NCBI RefSeq assembly: GCF_900116445.1
Contig: NZ_FPBH01000002.1
Span: 372,001 to 436,000, forward strand
Length of the DNA: 64,000 nt
From: Paraburkholderia aspalathi
Lineage (GTDB): Bacteria; Pseudomonadota; Gammaproteobacteria; Burkholderiales; Burkholderiaceae
Direction of reading: 5' to 3'
The position numbers and the translations under genes are program-made. Below the pieces are notes generated by a model that did no database searches, had not been told where the DNA came from, and saw only the letters and a program-made list of their open reading frames with translations. Shown here one piece after another: positions 42,453 to 50,572 of this stretch (the stretch's first letter is position 1; the number at the start of each line of letters is the position of its first letter).

Positions 42453-43363
42453 CCGCATGAATCGCCAATGAGTTGCCCTTTCAACAGCGCCTCGAGCCAG
42501 TCGGCGAACACCTGAACTCTGCGCGATAAATGCTGCCGGTGCGGATAGAGCAAGGTCATCGGCATCGGCGCAGCCCGGTATTCGGGCATCACCTCAATCA
42601 GTTCGCCGACACGTAGATGCTGCTGCACATCGTAGGCAGGAATCTGGATCAGACCGAGTCCCGCAAGGCAGCACGCGATATACGCCTCGGCGCTGTTGAC
42701 GCTCACGCGGCCTTGCGTGGTCAACGTCTTCACGGTTTCGCCATCGAGCCATTCCCATGGCGCGATACGTCCACTCGATGGCGACGCATAGTGAACGGCC
42801 TGGTGGCTCGCCAGATCGCCGGGCGTACGAGGCGTACCGCGCTGAGACAAATAGAGTGGGCTCGCAACATTGATCAACGGCAGATTGCCGATGGGCCGCG
42901 CAATCGTGCCGGAATCTTGCAGCTTGCCAACGCGAAGCGCGCAATCGACGCGCTCTTCGACAAGGTCGATCGCCCGATCGGTCAGGCCGAGCTCGATATC
43001 GATGTTCGGAAACGCGACGAGAAATTCCGGCAGCGCGGGTGCAATGATCAGCCGGCCGATACGGCCCGGCACATCGACGCGCAACACGCCGCTCGGTCCT
43101 ACCGATGTTTGCCGAAACAGGTTCTCGGTCTCCTCGACATCGGCGATCAGACGCAGGCAGCGCTCATAGAGCGCGGCGCCGTCCTGGGTCGGCGACACCT
43201 TGCGCGTTGTCCGATGCAGCAGCCGGGCGCCGATCCGCCCTTCCAGCTCCTGAATCGCCGCGGATACCGACGAGCGAGGCAGGCCGAGCGTGTCCGCCGC
43301 GCGCGTGAAATTCGCGCATTCGACAACGCGTGCAAACACGCGAAACAGGTCAATACGATCCAC
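42443..43363 (-). CDS. LysR-family transcriptional regulator
   Basis: The 306-residue protein begins MDRIDLFRVFARVVECANFTRAADTLGLPRSSVSAAIQELE (in parts), a standard helix-turn-helix. The effector domain begins near residue 93 (GVLRVDVPGRIGRLIIAPAL) and ends with VFADWLEALL. It is divergent to the SDR gene at 43495, and a set of nested inverted repeats lies in the 131 bp between them. Regulation of that SDR gene, and autoregulation, are therefore expected. It belongs to the same DsdA/CrgA-like class as other LysR proteins here. Confidence 0.94.
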   Translation of the reverse strand: MDRIDLFRVFARVVECANFTRAADTLGLPRSSVSAAIQELEGRIGARLLHRTTRKVSPTQDGAALYERCLRLIADVEETENLFRQTSVGPSGVLRVDVPGRIGRLIIAPALPEFLVAFPNIDIELGLTDRAIDLVEERVDCALRVGKLQDSGTIARPIGNLPLINVASPLYLSQRGTPRTPGDLASHQAVHYASPSSGRIAPWEWLDGETVKTLTTQGRVSVNSAEAYIACCLAGLGLIQIPAYDVQQHLRVGELIEVMPEYRAAPMPMTLLYPHRQHLSRRVQVFADWLEALLKGQLIGDSCGRK

Positions 43364-43375
43364 GGGCCCTTTTCC

Positions 43376-43413
43376 ACTGTTCGACTTTTCTGACCAGTGA
43401 TGTCAGAAACAGT
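43376..43413. promoter_or_regulatory. Nested inverted repeats in the LysR-SDR divergent promoter
   Basis: The inner pair TTTCTGAC (43387-43394) and GTCAGAAA (43402-43409) has 8-bp perfect arms around 7 nt. An outer pair ACTGTT (43376-43381) and AACAGT (43408-43413) encloses it. This is the expected position and form of a LysR recognition and activation site, close to the LysR start. Confidence 0.75.
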
Positions 43414-43494
43414 AGGTTTAAATGATTTTCCTGGAATATATCATCCAGCAGGGTGAGAGGCTGCATCGGGCGGCTTCGGTACTGGGGATGGACC

Positions 43495-44268
43495 ATGGCA
43501 AACCACAGCATCAAAGGCAAAACCGTCGTGATTGCGGGCGGGGCGAAGAATCTCGGTGGACTGATTGCGCGGGATCTCGCGGCACAGGGCGCCAAGGCAG
43601 TGGCGATCCACTACAACAGCGCGAGCTCGAAAGCTTCGGCAGACGAGACACTGGCCGCGATCGAAGCAGCGGGCGCGAAGGCGGTCGCATTCCAGGCCGA
43701 CCTGACATCGGCCGGCGCGATTGAGAAGCTGTTCGCGGATGTCGTCGCTGCCGTCGGCCGCCCCGATATTGCGATCAATACGGTAGGCAAGGTGTTGAAG
43801 AAGCCATTCGTGGACATCACCGAGGCTGAGTACGATGAAATGACGGCGGTCAATTCCAAGTCTGCGTTCTTCTTCCTTAAAGAAGCCGGCAAGCACGTCA
43901 ATGACAACGGCAAGATCGTGACGCTCGTCACGTCGCTGCTTGGCGCGTTCACGCCGTTTTACGCGGCCTATGCAGGCACCAAGGCGCCGGTCGAACATTT
44001 CACGCGCGCGGCGGCCAAGGAATTCGGCGCGCGGGGCATCTCGGTGACAGCCATCGGACCCGGCCCCATGGACACGCCGTTCTTCTATCCCGCCGAAGGC
44101 GCGGACGCGGTGGCTTATCACAAGACCGCCGCCGCACTTTCACCGTTCTCCACGACTGGGCTGACCGATCCTGGGGATGTGGTGCCCTTCGTCCGCCATC
44201 TGGTCAGCGATGGGTGGTGGATTACGGGGCAGACCATTCTGATCAACGGCGGTTATACGACCAAATAA
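43495..44268 (+). CDS. SDR-family oxidoreductase
   Basis: From the ATG at 43495 the protein has 257 residues. The cofactor motif is GGAKNLGG (12-19 region), slightly unusual in having Lys-Asn. The usual NNAG is replaced by NTVG (AINTVGKV). Ser in LVTSLLG, and Tyr and Lys in YAGTKAPVEHF, are present. The C-terminus has the WWITGQTILINGGYTTK tail of classical SDRs. The start at 43453 in the same frame lies in the promoter region and is less likely. It is divergent to the LysR gene at 42443. The substrate is unknown. Confidence 0.9.
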   Translation: MANHSIKGKTVVIAGGAKNLGGLIARDLAAQGAKAVAIHYNSASSKASADETLAAIEAAGAKAVAFQADLTSAGAIEKLFADVVAAVGRPDIAINTVGKVLKKPFVDITEAEYDEMTAVNSKSAFFFLKEAGKHVNDNGKIVTLVTSLLGAFTPFYAAYAGTKAPVEHFTRAAAKEFGARGISVTAIGPGPMDTPFFYPAEGADAVAYHKTAAALSPFSTTGLTDPGDVVPFVRHLVSDGWWITGQTILINGGYTTK

Positions 44269-44305
44269 GCAACCAGATAAGCGACCAGGTAAGGGACCAG
44301 GTTCA
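44258..44305. repeat. Four tandem 12-bp repeats at the SDR 3' end, each with a stop codon
   Basis: Units CGACCAAATAAG, CAACCAGATAAG, CGACCAGGTAAG and GGACCAGGTTCA lie head to tail (44258-44305). The first spans the SDR stop; units 2 and 3 add further in-frame TAA codons. The last ends on the stop codon of the convergent gene at 44303. Confidence 0.85.
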
Positions 44306-44824
44306 TGACTTACGGAAAGACCAATAGCTCAGCGCCGCCTTAGGCCGGGAGCGCAGCAGCAGATAGAAGGCGGCAACGTGCGTAATCATCAGCAGAGGCA
44401 CGTAGATGATCGGAATCGCGTACGTAGTGCCAAATTCTCCTGCACGCGCAGGAAGATCGGCCTGGATAGCGTGGAAGTAGTCGACGATGAGGTCGGTGGT
44501 TCCCACGAGATTGAAGGCCACGACGAATAACCAGAAGAGCGGCCGTCTTGCTGCTGCGAGTAGCGCCAGCATCGCCAGAACGCCCGTTGCGAAGTCACCG
44601 TATGCGGCGAACGCGGCGAAGCTGGCAGGCAGATCGGGACTGACGACGCCCGGCAGAATGAAGACCAGCCCGAAGAAACGGAAGCTATGCAAGGTGGCGA
44701 TGGCGCGTTGCGCTTCGAATAGATCCATCGACTTGAGCCTGGGCCAGACGTATACGCGAAAGCAAAGCAGCCAGGCGACATAGCCCAGTACAAGCTGCGT
44801 TTGGAAGATAAGTTCCGGTGACAT
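44303..44824 (-). CDS. Four-helix integral membrane protein of unknown function
   Basis: The 173-residue protein has about four membrane helices (about residues 7-25, 45-62, 70-100 and 138-160). Characteristic features are an RVYVWPRLK loop after helix 1 and LVGTTDLIVDYFHAIQ before helix 4. I do not recognise a characterised family, though similar proteins of this size occur widely in proteobacteria. It has no cysteine-rich or metal motif. It is 70 bp downstream of the methyltransferase gene on the same strand, so it may be co-transcribed with it. Confidence 0.7.
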   Translation of the reverse strand: MSPELIFQTQLVLGYVAWLLCFRVYVWPRLKSMDLFEAQRAIATLHSFRFFGLVFILPGVVSPDLPASFAAFAAYGDFATGVLAMLALLAAARRPLFWLFVVAFNLVGTTDLIVDYFHAIQADLPARAGEFGTTYAIPIIYVPLLMITHVAAFYLLLRSRPKAALSYWSFRKS

Positions 44825-44894
44825 GTTGCCTCCAGTCAGGTGTTGTCGGGCGCGTTGAAGGATAGGAAGGAGATCAGCGGTTCTACAGGTGAAT

Positions 44895-45725
44895 TCAGGG
44901 CTTCGTCGATGCGGTCTCGAACACCGCCGTGAGAATGCCGAGTCGGCCTTCCAGGAGATTTCGCGCCAGGTTGGTGAAAAGCTGCGCGAAGTCCGGCCCC
45001 ATCACCACGCCGAGATTTGGCGAGGGCGGCGGGCCTGACGCGCCCTGTTGGGTGATCCAGGCCCTGGCGGCCTCGGTGTCGTTTTGACATGCCAGCGTGT
45101 GGAAACCTGCTTGTTCGATCGCTTCGCGCGTCGCATCGGCCGTCAGAAGAAAGCTTGTTGTCGGCGTTCGCGCCCAGGGAACGGGGTAGTACGGTTCGCT
45201 GCCGTTTGCGACGACGTCGAACGTCGCAAACCTGCCGCGTGGCTTCAGCACGCGTTCGATCTCGCGGTAAAGACGCGCGCGCTCGGAGATGTTCATCGCC
45301 ACGTGCTGCAGCAATACGGCGTCGAAACGGCGGCCTTCGAAGGGAAGTTCCAGCGCGCTGGCGGTATGGAACGAAACCTGTTCGCTCTGCCCTGTGCGCC
45401 GGGTGAGATAGCGTGCGGCATCCACGAATGGTTCGCTGAGGTCGATGCCCGTCACCCGGCAGCCATAGGATGCAGCCAGAAAACGGGCCGGCCCGCCAAT
45501 GCCCGAACCGACGTCTAGCACCGACATATCGGCGGTGATCCCGGCCAAGTTGGCAAGCTCGGTGGTGGCAGCAAGCCCACGTGTGTGAAACTGGTCGAGA
45601 GCGCCCAGTTGCTGCGGTGTGAGCCGCTGATCTTCCGGCCCAAAGACCGTGAGCGCCATCTTCAGCCGCTCGGTCAGGCCGGTCGCGCGATAGTGATCTC
45701 GCACGCCATCAAGTGCATCAGTCAT
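44895..45725 (-). CDS. Class I SAM-dependent methyltransferase
   Basis: The 276-residue protein has the SAM-binding motif I VLDVGSGIGGPARFLA (about residues 69-84), motif II GIDLSEPFVDAA and FDAVLLQHVAMNI, and motif III VLKPRGRFATFDVV. The layout matches UbiE/Coq5-like and sarcosine-type small-molecule methyltransferases. The N-terminus (YRATGLTERLKMALTVFGPED) resembles small-molecule methyltransferases such as those acting on glycine or tocopherol-like substrates. It is divergent to the LysR gene at 45858 with a 132 bp gap, so it is probably that regulator's target. The membrane protein gene follows it. Confidence 0.88.
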   Translation of the reverse strand: MTDALDGVRDHYRATGLTERLKMALTVFGPEDQRLTPQQLGALDQFHTRGLAATTELANLAGITADMSVLDVGSGIGGPARFLAASYGCRVTGIDLSEPFVDAARYLTRRTGQSEQVSFHTASALELPFEGRRFDAVLLQHVAMNISERARLYREIERVLKPRGRFATFDVVANGSEPYYPVPWARTPTTSFLLTADATREAIEQAGFHTLACQNDTEAARAWITQQGASGPPPSPNLGVVMGPDFAQLFTNLARNLLEGRLGILTAVFETASTKP

Positions 45726-45857
45726 TGCGGAGTTCCTCCACGGTCTTAGCGGATTGTTCAGGGCTTGCGAGTCGACATCGGCATGACCCCCCCATCTACA
45801 GGCGTAGGTGTACCATGGCCTCTCGCGAGCGACTATTCATCACAATGTTGACGGGCT

Positions 45858-46814
45858 ATGAAGCAGAACTTCACAGTCAGGCAAGGCGCGCTCGATGGCG
45901 TAGAGGTGTTCCTGAGCGTCGCCCAGCATCGCAGTTTTCGCCGGGCAGCCGCGGAACTCGGAGTGACACCGTCCGCCGTCAGCCAGACGGTGCGTGTACT
46001 CGAGGCGCGCATTGGCGCAGCGCTCTTCATACGCACCACGCGTAGTGTCGGCCTGACCGAAGCGGGCGAACGGTTTCTTTCGCACGCAAAGCCTGCCTTC
46101 GACGAGCTTGTCGCTGCTAGCGAGGTTGCGCGCGGACTGGGTCAACGGCCCACCGGGTTGTTGCGTCTTTCGGTGCCGCGTGCCGTGGTGCCGATCCTGT
46201 TGGAACCACTTGTCGCATCCTTCTGCCAGGCTTATCCCGAAGTCGAAGTGGAGATCGCCACCAGCAAGGAGCTGATCGATCTTGCAGCGGAAGGCTTCGA
46301 CGCCGGTATCCGGCTCGGTCAGTTCGTCGACGCCGACATGGTCGCCGTACCGCTGACGCCACCGTTTCGTCTCATCGTCGTGGGTAGCCCCGCTTACTTC
46401 GCAGCGCGCAGCCGCCCCAGGCACACGGACGATCTGCGCCAGCACGCATGCTTGCGGTGGCGACGATCCAGCGGCGCGCTCGCGCTATGGTCATTCAACG
46501 ACAACGGCCACGCGATCGAGATCGCCGTGTCCGGCCCTCTCATCGCCAACGATTTTTCCACCATGCTTGGCGCGGCAGTCGAGGGTATGGGCCTTGCCCA
46601 GCTACCTGAGCCGATGGCCGCTGAAGGCTTGAGAACGGGAAAACTGGTACACGTGCTGGAGCCATTCGCGCCGGTGATGCCGGGGGTGTTTCTCTACTAT
46701 CCAGGCCGCCGGCAGATGACACCGAAGCTGCGCGCCTTCATTGATCATGTGAAGAGCCGCCCGGCAGGCCAAAGCGAAGTCACATCAGATCCCGGTCTTC
46801 CCTCGTCGACGTAG
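45858..46814 (+). CDS. LysR-family transcriptional regulator
   Basis: The 318-residue protein has the helix-turn-helix SFRRAAAELGVTPSAVSQTV (about residues 26-45) and an effector domain starting near residue 95 (GLLRLSVPRAVVPILLEPL). It ends in LRAFIDHVKSR. It is divergent to the methyltransferase gene and convergent with the next LysR gene, only 35 bp away. Control of the methyltransferase/membrane protein pair is the natural inference. Confidence 0.93.
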   Translation: MKQNFTVRQGALDGVEVFLSVAQHRSFRRAAAELGVTPSAVSQTVRVLEARIGAALFIRTTRSVGLTEAGERFLSHAKPAFDELVAASEVARGLGQRPTGLLRLSVPRAVVPILLEPLVASFCQAYPEVEVEIATSKELIDLAAEGFDAGIRLGQFVDADMVAVPLTPPFRLIVVGSPAYFAARSRPRHTDDLRQHACLRWRRSSGALALWSFNDNGHAIEIAVSGPLIANDFSTMLGAAVEGMGLAQLPEPMAAEGLRTGKLVHVLEPFAPVMPGVFLYYPGRRQMTPKLRAFIDHVKSRPAGQSEVTSDPGLPSST

Positions 46815-46849
46815 CTACGGCGATGCATCCCTTCAACGCGTGACATCCG

Positions 46850-47782
46850 TTACGTCTTTGCGACGCGCTTGCCCTTAGCGGTCGATTCGTTGTTCGCAAA
46901 CAGTTCGGTGAGCCAATCGATGAACACGCGAGCTTTCGCGCTCAGGTGTCGATTGGGCTGATAGGCAACAGAAACAGGAACGGGATCCGATACCCAGTCG
47001 CTCAGAACTGCTTCGAGTGCGCCGCTTTGAAGGTGTGCTGTGGCGGAAAACGTCAACGCATGGACGACACCGAGACCCGCGAGGCCAATGGTCAAACACG
47101 CCATGATGTCGTTGGCGGTCAGTCCGCGCCGATTCTGCACTTCCACACGTTCACGATCTTTCGTCACCACGATCGGAAAGGGGCGATTGGTTCGCGAGGC
47201 AATGGTTCGAATGACGACGTGACCATGCTCGAGGTCAGATGGATGCGAAGGCCGTCCGTGCCTGTCCCAGTACGCTGGCGTCGCGCACAGGATTTGTTTA
47301 ACGGCGCCAATCTGCCGCGCGACGAGTGATTGATCGAAGATTTCCCCCGCGCGCACGACACAGTCGACATTCTCTGCAATGAGGTCGACCGGACGATCGC
47401 TGATCCCAAACTCGATCTCGATGTCCGGATAACGCTCGACGAACGCCGGTAACGCGGGAAGTATCACCGAAAGAGCTAATGGCACAGGTAGGTCGACACG
47501 CAAGCGTCCTCGCGGGTTGGTCTTCGCGCGCGACATCGTGCCCTCGAGCTCCGCGAGATCGCTCATCAACTGCAGCGCGCGCTCGTAGTACGCGGCGCCG
47601 TCCGCTGTTGTCGAGACCTTGCGCGTCGTGCGGTTGAGCAGCTTTGTGCCCAGTTCGACTTCGAGCGACGCAATCAGACGGCTGACGGCCGTCTTCGGTA
47701 AGTCGAGCACCTGCGCAGCCTTGGTGAAGGTGCCGCTTTCGACCACTCGAATGAACGCCTGCATGGCGTGAAACTTGTCCAC
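46850..47782 (-). CDS. LysR-family transcriptional regulator
   Basis: The 310-residue protein begins MDKFHAMQAFIRVVESGTF with helix-turn-helix FTKAAQVLDLPKTAVSRLI. The effector domain begins near residue 92 (GRLRVDLPVPLALSVILPAL). It is divergent to the SDR at 47990; an 8-bp inverted repeat lies between them. It therefore probably regulates the SDR-GST pair downstream. Confidence 0.93.
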   Translation of the reverse strand: MDKFHAMQAFIRVVESGTFTKAAQVLDLPKTAVSRLIASLEVELGTKLLNRTTRKVSTTADGAAYYERALQLMSDLAELEGTMSRAKTNPRGRLRVDLPVPLALSVILPALPAFVERYPDIEIEFGISDRPVDLIAENVDCVVRAGEIFDQSLVARQIGAVKQILCATPAYWDRHGRPSHPSDLEHGHVVIRTIASRTNRPFPIVVTKDRERVEVQNRRGLTANDIMACLTIGLAGLGVVHALTFSATAHLQSGALEAVLSDWVSDPVPVSVAYQPNRHLSAKARVFIDWLTELFANNESTAKGKRVAKT

Positions 47783-47818
47783 GGTACGACTCCTCGCTGT
47801 CCTATCCCCGCCTGCCTG

Positions 47819-47840
47819 ATTGTTTCACTGAAGAAACAAT
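47819..47840. promoter_or_regulatory. Inverted repeat operator in the LysR-SDR/GST divergent promoter
   Basis: ATTGTTTC (47819-47826) and GAAACAAT (47833-47840) are perfect 8-bp arms around ACTGAA, 37 bp upstream of the LysR start. The spacing and TTTC/GAAA core resemble the operator at 43376-43413. Confidence 0.75.
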
Positions 47841-47989
47841 GTGGAATCGTAGCAGCGATTTATCCGCCTGCGCGTTCTCGGTATCGTTCACCCATCGCCA
47901 CACGAACTTCAACGGCGCCTCGAACGGACCAGATCGTTCGACCTGCTTTCGCAGCTGCGCCGAAGTTCATCTTGAACAGGGAAATACTC

Positions 47990-48757
47990 ATGTCTATCGC
48001 TAGAGAAACGCATGCCTCGGACCGCCCAAAGGCGGTGGTTATCGGAGTCGGGCCGGAGCAAGGGCTCGGCGCGGGCCTGTCTCGTCGATTCGCCACCGAG
48101 GGGCGTCATGTCGTCATCGCGGGACGCACCGAAGCGAAAATCGAACGGGTGCGCGAAAGCATTGTCGAGGCAGGCGGCTCGGCAAGCACGGTCGTCATGG
48201 ACGTGACGAACGAAGCGGATGTGATCCGCTTGTTCGACGTCGCCATGCGAGCAGACGAGCGTGGCGGCAGTGCCGACCTCATTGCCTACAACGCAGGCAA
48301 CAACCAGCCTCTGGATCTGCGGACGATGGAAGCGGACGTCTTCGAATCGTTCTGGCGGCTCAACTGTTTTGGCGGCTTTCTCGTGGGTCGCGAAGCCGCA
48401 CGGCGCTTTGTACCCCTGGGCCGAGGGTCGATTCTTTTCAGCGGGGCGACGGGTGCACTTCGAGGCTTACCAAACTTCGCCCACTTCGCGTCAAGCAAGG
48501 CCGGCTTGCGCATGCTCGCTCAAAGCATGGCGCGCGAATTCGGCCCGCTCGGGCTGCACGTTGCCCATGTCGTGATCGACGGCGGCATCGACGGAGAACG
48601 GGTGCATACGCGCTTCACTGAGCATGTCCAGCAGAAAGGCCCCGATGGACTGCTCGATATCGACGCCATCGCCGATGCCTTCTGGTCGCTTCACCGCCAG
48701 CACCGTTCCGCGTGGACGCACGAGCTCGATCTGCGCCCCTTCAAAGAAGCGTTCTAA
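47990..48757 (+). CDS. SDR-family protein lacking the catalytic tyrosine
   Basis: From the ATG at 47990 the protein has 255 residues. The cofactor motif GVGPEQGLGAGL (about 18-29) and YNAG are present. At the usual Ser position the sequence is ILFSGATGA. At the Tyr-x3-Lys position it reads FAHFASSKAG, so Phe replaces the catalytic Tyr and Lys is kept. The ending VAHVVIDGGIDGERV is typical of one subgroup of SDR proteins in which this substitution is common. Catalysis by the classical mechanism is thus doubtful. It is the first gene of a pair with a GST and is divergent to a LysR gene. In-frame sequence upstream of 47990 covers the operator and is not coding. Confidence 0.85.
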   Translation: MSIARETHASDRPKAVVIGVGPEQGLGAGLSRRFATEGRHVVIAGRTEAKIERVRESIVEAGGSASTVVMDVTNEADVIRLFDVAMRADERGGSADLIAYNAGNNQPLDLRTMEADVFESFWRLNCFGGFLVGREAARRFVPLGRGSILFSGATGALRGLPNFAHFASSKAGLRMLAQSMAREFGPLGLHVAHVVIDGGIDGERVHTRFTEHVQQKGPDGLLDIDAIADAFWSLHRQHRSAWTHELDLRPFKEAF

Positions 48758-48796
48758 ACAATCGCGAACCCCAACACAGTCCATTTCGAAGAGTCA

Positions 48797-49414
48797 ATGA
48801 TGAAACTTATCGGTCCATGGTTTTCCGGCTACACCCGCCGGGTCGGCATCACGCTGAAGCTGCTTGGCATACCGTTCGAGCATCTGCCCTATCACGCCTA
48901 CGAGCAGCAGGATCTTATACGCCCTTACAGCCCGATGGTGAAGGTGCCGGCGCTTGCGCTCGATGACGGCGCGGTTCTCTACGACAGCACAGGCATCATC
49001 GAATATCTGCATGAAGAAGTTGGAGCAGAACGCGCATTGCTTGCACCCTCCGGCGTGAATCGGCGCGACGCCTTGCAGTTCATCGGTATCGCATCCGCGA
49101 TCTACGGAAAGCTCAGCGATATGTATGACGAGTCGATCCGCCCGCCCGAGCATCAGATCGCCACAATCGTCGCATCGCTGCGCGAGCAGGCGTTGGCGGG
49201 ATTTCAGATGCTCGAGTCGAGAGCCGGTAATGGCTGGCTGGTGGGCAATGCGCTGTCTCAAGCCGATGTGATGGTCGTGATTACCTGGCAAGCCGCATCA
49301 TTGGCGTTTATGCCCGACGTCGTGCATCCGGCTGCTTTTCCCAAGCTTGCCCGATTGGCCGCGCGCGCGATGGAAATAGACGCGTTCTCCAGTACGCTGC
49401 CTTTCAAGGGATAG
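48797..49414 (+). CDS. Glutathione S-transferase family protein
   Basis: The 205-residue protein has the thioredoxin-fold N-terminal domain (WFSGYTRRVGITLKLLGIPF, then KVPALALDDGAVLYDSTGIIEYL). The cis-Pro segment VPAL and DST in place of ESxAI are as in related GSTs. The C-terminal helical domain includes NGWLVGNALSQADVMVVITW. The catalytic residue in the GST fold would be in the SGYTRR loop (Ser or Tyr). It lies 39 bp after the SDR gene and is probably in the same transcript, regulated by the LysR at 46850. The substrate is unknown. Confidence 0.9.
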   Translation: MMKLIGPWFSGYTRRVGITLKLLGIPFEHLPYHAYEQQDLIRPYSPMVKVPALALDDGAVLYDSTGIIEYLHEEVGAERALLAPSGVNRRDALQFIGIASAIYGKLSDMYDESIRPPEHQIATIVASLREQALAGFQMLESRAGNGWLVGNALSQADVMVVITWQAASLAFMPDVVHPAAFPKLARLAARAMEIDAFSSTLPFKG

Positions 49415-49431
49415 GGATAGGGATAGGGACA
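49408..49431 (+). repeat. (GGGATA)3GGGACA repeat at the GST 3' end, potential G-quadruplex
   Basis: Four GGG runs separated by three 3-nt loops span the GST stop. In the GST frame the repeat supplies TAG stops in succession. The array matches the canonical intramolecular G-quadruplex pattern on the plus (coding/RNA) strand. A terminator hairpin follows immediately. Confidence 0.85.
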
Positions 49432-49467
49432 GCGCGCGCGGCCTCAGCCGCGCGTGCTATTTCTTTT
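49432..49467 (+). terminator. Rho-independent terminator after the GST gene
   Basis: An 11-bp GC-rich stem (49432-49442 with 49447-49457, one G-T pair) closes loop CTCA, which contains the stop of the convergent LysR gene. It is followed by TATTTCTTTT. Confidence 0.85.
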
Positions 49468-50400
49468 GCTGCCCCCTGCTTTGCGGACAGGCGTTGTCGT
49501 GTCCGCAAACAGATCGATCACAACCCCGCGCAGCCAGCGATTGCCTTCGTCCTGCTGGACTCGCGTGTGCCAAAGCAGATGGATCGGTGCGGCGGGCAGC
49601 GTCATGGGCAGCGCGCGCAGGCTGAGCGAGAAAGGGGTTTCCAGTTGCAGGGCAAGCCGCTCCGGCACCGTGGCGATCAGATCGGTGCGTTGCAGGATGT
49701 AGCCCACGCTCATGAAGTGCGGCACCGTCAGCCGCACCTGGCGCCGTACGCCGCGCCGTTTCAGCCATTCGTCCACCTGCCCGTGGCCGGTGCCGGCCGC
49801 CACGACCACGAGATGCTCAGCTTCGCGCCATGCAGCGAGCGTGAGCGGTGCGTCCTCGAGCGGATGGCCGCGCCTGAACAGGCACACATAGCGCTGATCG
49901 AACAGGCGGCGCTGATAGAAGCCACCCTTGAGTTGCGGCAGCAAGCCAATCGCCAGATCGACCCGGCCGTCGGCCATCTCGTTGCTCAGATTGACGCTTG
50001 TATCGCGCACGGTATTGAGTGCGACGCCCGGCGCGACACGCGACAGTCGTTCGAGCAGCGCAGGCAGAAAAACGACTTCGCCTATATCGGTCATGCCGAT
50101 CGTCATGGTGCGCATCGCGCGCAGCGGATCGAAACCCACCACCGGATTGAGTGCGGCGTGCAGCGTGGCGAGCGCCTGCGAGACCGGTTCCGCCAGACGC
50201 AGCGCGAACGGCGTGGGCACCACGCCGCCCGGCCCGCGCACGAACAAGGGATCGCCAAGCCGGCGGCGCAGCTTGGCGAGCGCGTTGCTGACGCCGGGCT
50301 GGCTCATGTTCATCTGCTCGGCGACGGTCGCCACGCGCCGCTCCTGCATCAGCCGCTGGAAGAGCAGCAGCAGATTGAGGTCGATTTCGCTCAGTTCCAT
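49444..50400 (-). CDS. LysR-family transcriptional regulator (NodD/NahR-like subgroup)
   Basis: The 318-residue protein begins MELSEIDLNLLLLFQRLMQERRVATVAEQMNMSQPGVSNALAKLR (in parts). LxxIDLNLL followed by RLGDPLFVRG is the NodD/NahR/LinR subgroup pattern. These proteins commonly sense aromatic compounds such as salicylate. The effector domain follows from about residue 92 (RTMTIGMTDIGEVVFLPALLERL). It is divergent to the flavin monooxygenase gene at 50573 with a 172 bp gap. It is thus the likely regulator of that gene, and an aromatic acid is a plausible inducer. Confidence 0.92.
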   Translation of the reverse strand: MELSEIDLNLLLLFQRLMQERRVATVAEQMNMSQPGVSNALAKLRRRLGDPLFVRGPGGVVPTPFALRLAEPVSQALATLHAALNPVVGFDPLRAMRTMTIGMTDIGEVVFLPALLERLSRVAPGVALNTVRDTSVNLSNEMADGRVDLAIGLLPQLKGGFYQRRLFDQRYVCLFRRGHPLEDAPLTLAAWREAEHLVVVAAGTGHGQVDEWLKRRGVRRQVRLTVPHFMSVGYILQRTDLIATVPERLALQLETPFSLSLRALPMTLPAAPIHLLWHTRVQQDEGNRWLRGVVIDLFADTTTPVRKAGGSKRNSTRG

Positions 50401-50572
50401 AACTCACGCATGTCCATGTCTCATTCAATCCAGTGATGAAGCAGATTCATTTCATCTTATTGAGGAATGAAGGTCTAGTGCTGAAAATACTGACACGGCA
50501 CCCGCATTCGACATGGCGTCCGGAAATGCCATGGCGGCCCACACCATAAATCTGGATATTGGAGACACAGTC

